A stretch of 7,007 bases of DNA from positions 1 through 7,007 of the forward strand of contig JAUPVN010000064.1 in assembly GCA_030917025.1 (NCBI GenBank), read 5' to 3'. The position numbers were made by a program, and so were the translations under genes. The notes beneath the pieces were generated by a model, which was not told the DNA's origin, made no database searches, and worked only from the letters and a program-made list of their open reading frames with translations. Below, piece by piece: positions 4,582-7,007 of this stretch (position 1 is its first letter; every line of letters begins with the position of its first letter). The DNA is from Patescibacteria group bacterium. Its GTDB lineage: Bacteria; Patescibacteriota; Saccharimonadia; Saccharimonadales; CAIOMD01.

Positions 4582-5838
4582 ATGACAAATAACACATCAT
4601 ACGTTAAAGTAGCATCTCATGAGGCAGTAAAAGGTAATTTTAAAAGATGCTTACTACTTTATTCTGGCGGATTAGATACGTCTGTAATGCTAAAATGGAT
4701 ACAAGAAGAATATGACTGCGAGGTTATTGCCCTTTCTATAGATATTGGACAAACATCTGATAATTTACAAAAAATTAAACAAAAAGCACTTACTCTGGGT
4801 GCAAAAGACGCAATTATTTACGATGCAAAAGATGAATTTGCTAATAATTATTTAAGTATGGCAATAAAAGCTAATGCCGATTACCAAGGAGGCTATGCAT
4901 TAAGTACACCCCTTGGTAGAGTAATAATATCTGAAGTAGCTGTTAAAATTGCTAAAAAATATAACTGCGAGGTTATTGCGCATGGCTGTACCGGTAAGGG
5001 CAATGATCAAGTAAGGTTTGAATCTTACATTACTACACTTAACCCTGCCCTAAAAACCATTGCACCAGTACGTGAATGGGGTATGGGTAGACAAGAAGAA
5101 ATTGCATATGCAAAAAAACATGGTATACCAATTAAACAAACGGCAGAACTACCCTATTCTTATGACGAGAATATGTGGGGCAACACGGGAGAAGGTGGCG
5201 AAATAGAAAACCCTGCCAAAAAGGCAAAACTAAAAGACATTTTGCAATGGGAAAACATAGTAGAAAAAGCGCCAGATACGGCAGAATACATTAAAATAAC
5301 TTTTAATAAAGGCATACCCACAGAACTGAACGATAAAAAATATACTCTAGCCCAAATTATAGCAAAATGTAATAAAATTGGCTCTAAGCACGGTATTGGA
5401 GTTTTTCAGCTTATAGAAGATAGATTAGTTGGTTTAAAAGTACGAGGTGTATATGAGCACCCTGGAGCAACAATTTTAATTAACGCTCATAAAAAACTAG
5501 AACAAATTGTATCTACCAGAGAAGAAAATCAATTTAAATCAATAGTAGACACAAAATGGGCCTATATGATTTACGCTGCCCAGTGGTACGAACCAACTGT
5601 ATCTCATTTAAATACATACATTAATGATCAAAACAATAAAGTTAGCGGAATAGTAACAATTAAACTATATAAAGGCCAAGCAATTGTGGTTGCGCTAGAG
5701 TCACCCTATTCTCTGTTTAATCACGATCTTGCAACTTTTGAAAAGAATGATGCTTATAACCAAAATAGCGCTGCTGGTTTTATAGAAATATACAACATGC
5801 AACAACAACTTGCTTATAACGTACTACCAAAAAAATAA
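4582..5838 (+). CDS. argG: Argininosuccinate synthase (418 aa)
   Basis: This cytoplasmic enzyme joins citrulline and aspartate, using ATP (to AMP and pyrophosphate), to make argininosuccinate, the precursor that ArgH cleaves to arginine. The N-type ATP pyrophosphatase loop YSGGLDTS is at 27-34. Family blocks follow: YALSTPLGR (105-113), HGCTGKGNDQVRFE (134-147), APVREWGMGRQEE (161-173) and YSYDENMWGNTGEGGEIENP (192-211). C-terminal blocks include GVYEHPGA, ESPYSLFNHDLATF and AAGFIEIYN. The length is near the usual 400, with about 17-20 extra N-terminal residues; the ribosome binding site supports this start and no other ATG precedes the P-loop. Expression is apparently set by the arginine attenuator upstream. 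The next gene is an ATPase, not argH, so no arginine operon is visible here. Confidence 0.96.
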   Translation: MTNNTSYVKVASHEAVKGNFKRCLLLYSGGLDTSVMLKWIQEEYDCEVIALSIDIGQTSDNLQKIKQKALTLGAKDAIIYDAKDEFANNYLSMAIKANADYQGGYALSTPLGRVIISEVAVKIAKKYNCEVIAHGCTGKGNDQVRFESYITTLNPALKTIAPVREWGMGRQEEIAYAKKHGIPIKQTAELPYSYDENMWGNTGEGGEIENPAKKAKLKDILQWENIVEKAPDTAEYIKITFNKGIPTELNDKKYTLAQIIAKCNKIGSKHGIGVFQLIEDRLVGLKVRGVYEHPGATILINAHKKLEQIVSTREENQFKSIVDTKWAYMIYAAQWYEPTVSHLNTYINDQNNKVSGIVTIKLYKGQAIVVALESPYSLFNHDLATFEKNDAYNQNSAAGFIEIYNMQQQLAYNVLPKK

Positions 5839-5869
5839 ATAATAATAAAGTTTGGTAGTTATATTATTT
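5823..5869 (+). terminator. Weak hairpin at the end of argG, possible terminator
   Basis: ACTACCAAA (5823-5831), inside the last argG codons, pairs with TTTGGTAGT (5851-5859), a perfect 9-bp stem with a 19-nt A-rich loop. It is followed by TATATTATTTTT, which is T-rich but interrupted. The stem is low in GC and the loop is large, so termination would be partial at best. It may instead stabilise the 3' end or allow some read-through to the ATPase gene. Confidence 0.4.
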
Positions 5870-5878
5870 TTGTACATG

Positions 5879-5884
5879 TATACT
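5879..5884 (+). promoter_or_regulatory. Possible -10 box for the P-type ATPase gene
   Basis: TATACT lies 24 nt before the ATPase start codon, but no convincing -35 or exact extended -10 accompanies it. The 70-nt gap between argG and the ATPase gene allows either a weak promoter here or read-through from argG. There is no Shine-Dalgarno before the ATPase ATG. Confidence 0.25.
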
Positions 5885-5908
5885 ATTAGGTATCAACTGT
5901 AAAAACTA

Positions 5909-7007
5909 ATGAAAAATCAAAAACAAATACAATACAGCAGTGAACATGGCGATGTAGTAGAGGCTTACCGGCTAAATATCGCGGATACTATATTTGCTTA
6001 TAAAGGTTCTACAAATGGGCTTTCGCAAAAAGAAGCCCAAAATAGATTTTTACTAAATGGGCCAAACAAACTTACCCAAGTTAAAAAAGACAAACTTATT
6101 ATAAAGTTTATACGCCAGTTTAAAGACTTAATGCTTATGCTACTAATTTTTAGTGGCATTTTTTCTATATACGTTGGCGAACCTCAGACCGCCACAGTAT
6201 TATTTGTAATTGTGATTATTAATGCCTTAATTGGCTTTACGCAAGAATATAAAGCAGAAAAATTAATGGATAGTCTAGAAAAACTAGTGATTCCAACCGC
6301 AAAAGTATTAAGAAACGATACTATCCAAGAAATTCCATCGGCAAATATAGTAACCGGAGATATAATAGTTTTAGAAGAGGGCGATAGCGTACCAGCAGAT
6401 GCAAGAGTAATAGAAGAATCAGAACTTAGCACTAACGATTTTGCACTAACCGGAGAAAGCAACCCAAGCAGAAAATTTACTCACGCAATAGAGGGGAACG
6501 TATTATTAGCAAACAGACACAACCTAGTATTTATGGGTACAACGGTTGCAACTGGATCTGCTAAATGTATAGTTATTGCCACGGGTATGCAAACAGAGCT
6601 CGGCCGAATAGCAAGGCTTAGCCAAGGCACAAAAAACGATTTAAGCCCTCTGCAAAAAGAAATGAACTCTTTAGCAGTCACACTAACAAAAGCTGCCCTA
6701 ACTTTAACGGCAATTTTAATGGCTATTGCTTGGCAAGGAGACGCAACATTCAAAGAAATAATTATTTTTGCCGTTGGGGTTGCCAGCGCTTTAATACCGC
6801 AGGGTTTACCAGCAGAAGTTAATACTGCCCTTGCCTCTGCGGCTGGCCGCCTAGCTAAAGCCAGAGTATTAGTTAAAAAACTTTCTGCCGTAGAAACATT
6901 AGGTGCAACTAGTATAATTTTAACAGATAAAACTGGTACGTTAACAAAAAACGAAATGACAGTTCAGCAGCTAAGAATTGGAGATAATTTATATAAAGTT
7001 ACAGGCA
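5909..7007 (+). CDS. P2-like cation-transporting P-type ATPase, N-terminal 366 residues (partial)
   Basis: This integral membrane pump couples ATP hydrolysis to cation transport through a phospho-aspartate. In order: an N-terminal cation-ATPase domain (LSQKEAQNRFLLNGPNKL, 38-55); helices M1 and M2 at about 74-110; an actuator domain with GDIIVLEEGDSVPADARVIE (150-169) and the dephosphorylation loop TGES (181-184); M3 and M4 at about 257-300 with IPQGLPAEV (296-304); then VETLGATSIILTDKTGTLTKNEMTV with phosphorylated Asp340 (codon 6926-6928). The gene is cut by the window edge just after this site, so the nucleotide-binding domain and M5-M10 are missing. The type is P2 (Ca2+, Na+/K+-like) rather than a heavy-metal P1 pump, since no CPx or metal-binding domain is seen. 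The usual PEGL of M4 reads PQGL here. The ATG at 5909 is the first after an in-frame TAA and has no Shine-Dalgarno. Confidence 0.92.
   Translation, partial: MKNQKQIQYSSEHGDVVEAYRLNIADTIFAYKGSTNGLSQKEAQNRFLLNGPNKLTQVKKDKLIIKFIRQFKDLMLMLLIFSGIFSIYVGEPQTATVLFVIVIINALIGFTQEYKAEKLMDSLEKLVIPTAKVLRNDTIQEIPSANIVTGDIIVLEEGDSVPADARVIEESELSTNDFALTGESNPSRKFTHAIEGNVLLANRHNLVFMGTTVATGSAKCIVIATGMQTELGRIARLSQGTKNDLSPLQKEMNSLAVTLTKAALTLTAILMAIAWQGDATFKEIIIFAVGVASALIPQGLPAEVNTALASAAGRLAKARVLVKKLSAVETLGATSIILTDKTGTLTKNEMTVQQLRIGDNLYKVTG

Noticed and set aside
4386..4595. A 69-codon open frame on the minus strand across the argG leader
   Set aside because: It runs antisense through the promoter, leader ORF and terminator. 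It has no recognisable domain, and its composition follows the hairpin sequences.
6184..6753. Minus-strand open frames opposite the P-type ATPase
   Set aside because: They are antisense to conserved ATPase motifs (TGES region and M3) and show no start signal or domain of their own.
1..7007. CRISPR arrays, insertion sequences, tRNA or rRNA genes
   Set aside because: I found no regular repeat-spacer pattern, transposase motif, terminal inverted repeats or RNA gene signature. The only tandem repeat is the 3-unit 13-bp stretch at 631-669.

Overview
This 7.0-kb, AT-rich window looks like the chromosome of a reduced Gram-positive-type bacterium, most likely a Saccharibacterium (TM7, Patescibacteria). 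The main reason is the large secreted protein at 665-2551. Its N-terminal DC-(N)-YCGAMS domain, DUF11 repeats, PKD domain, C-IPGK-HLP-SPEC tail and LPxTG-like sorting signal form a combination I associate with Saccharibacteria. That assignment rests on memory of the family, not on a search. All genes read well with the standard code, and UGA is used as a stop at 136-138.

Layout. The left two thirds (1-4281) are on the minus strand. In transcription order they hold an ABC-F ATPase (2626-4281), the surface protein with a near-consensus promoter and Shine-Dalgarno (665-2551), a hairpin terminator, and then a two-gene unit. That unit is a small membrane protein (136-513) coupled by an ATGA overlap to a gene running off the left edge (1-139). 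The right third is on the plus strand: argG, argininosuccinate synthase (4582-5838), followed by the N-terminal 366 codons of a P2-like cation-transporting P-type ATPase running off the right edge (5909-7007). The two arms diverge from a regulatory region at 4282-4581.

The most interesting part is the 5' leader of argG. An extended -10 promoter sits beside a perfect 18-bp palindrome and starts transcription almost exactly at the AUG of a 16-codon ORF, MTYFVCTKNRRRSTRI. This ORF carries three consecutive CGC arginine codons and a fourth arginine codon. It is followed by mutually exclusive RNA pairings: a 1:2 hairpin, a long 2:3 antiterminator and a 3:4 intrinsic terminator just before argG. 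This is the full architecture of ribosome-mediated transcription attenuation, here apparently sensing arginine (charged tRNA-Arg) to control argG. The leader's CGC codon does not occur among the 8 arginine codons of argG. I know of no described arginine attenuator in this phylum.

How the genes relate: argG converts citrulline and aspartate to argininosuccinate, the step before arginine. No argH, carbamoyltransferase or deiminase gene is visible, so the rest of the pathway must lie elsewhere or be absent. The ABC-F protein probably acts on the ribosome. The surface protein is probably exported and wall-anchored. The ATPase probably moves a cation across the membrane. Apart from the argG leader, the neighbours look like independent housekeeping or surface units rather than one pathway.
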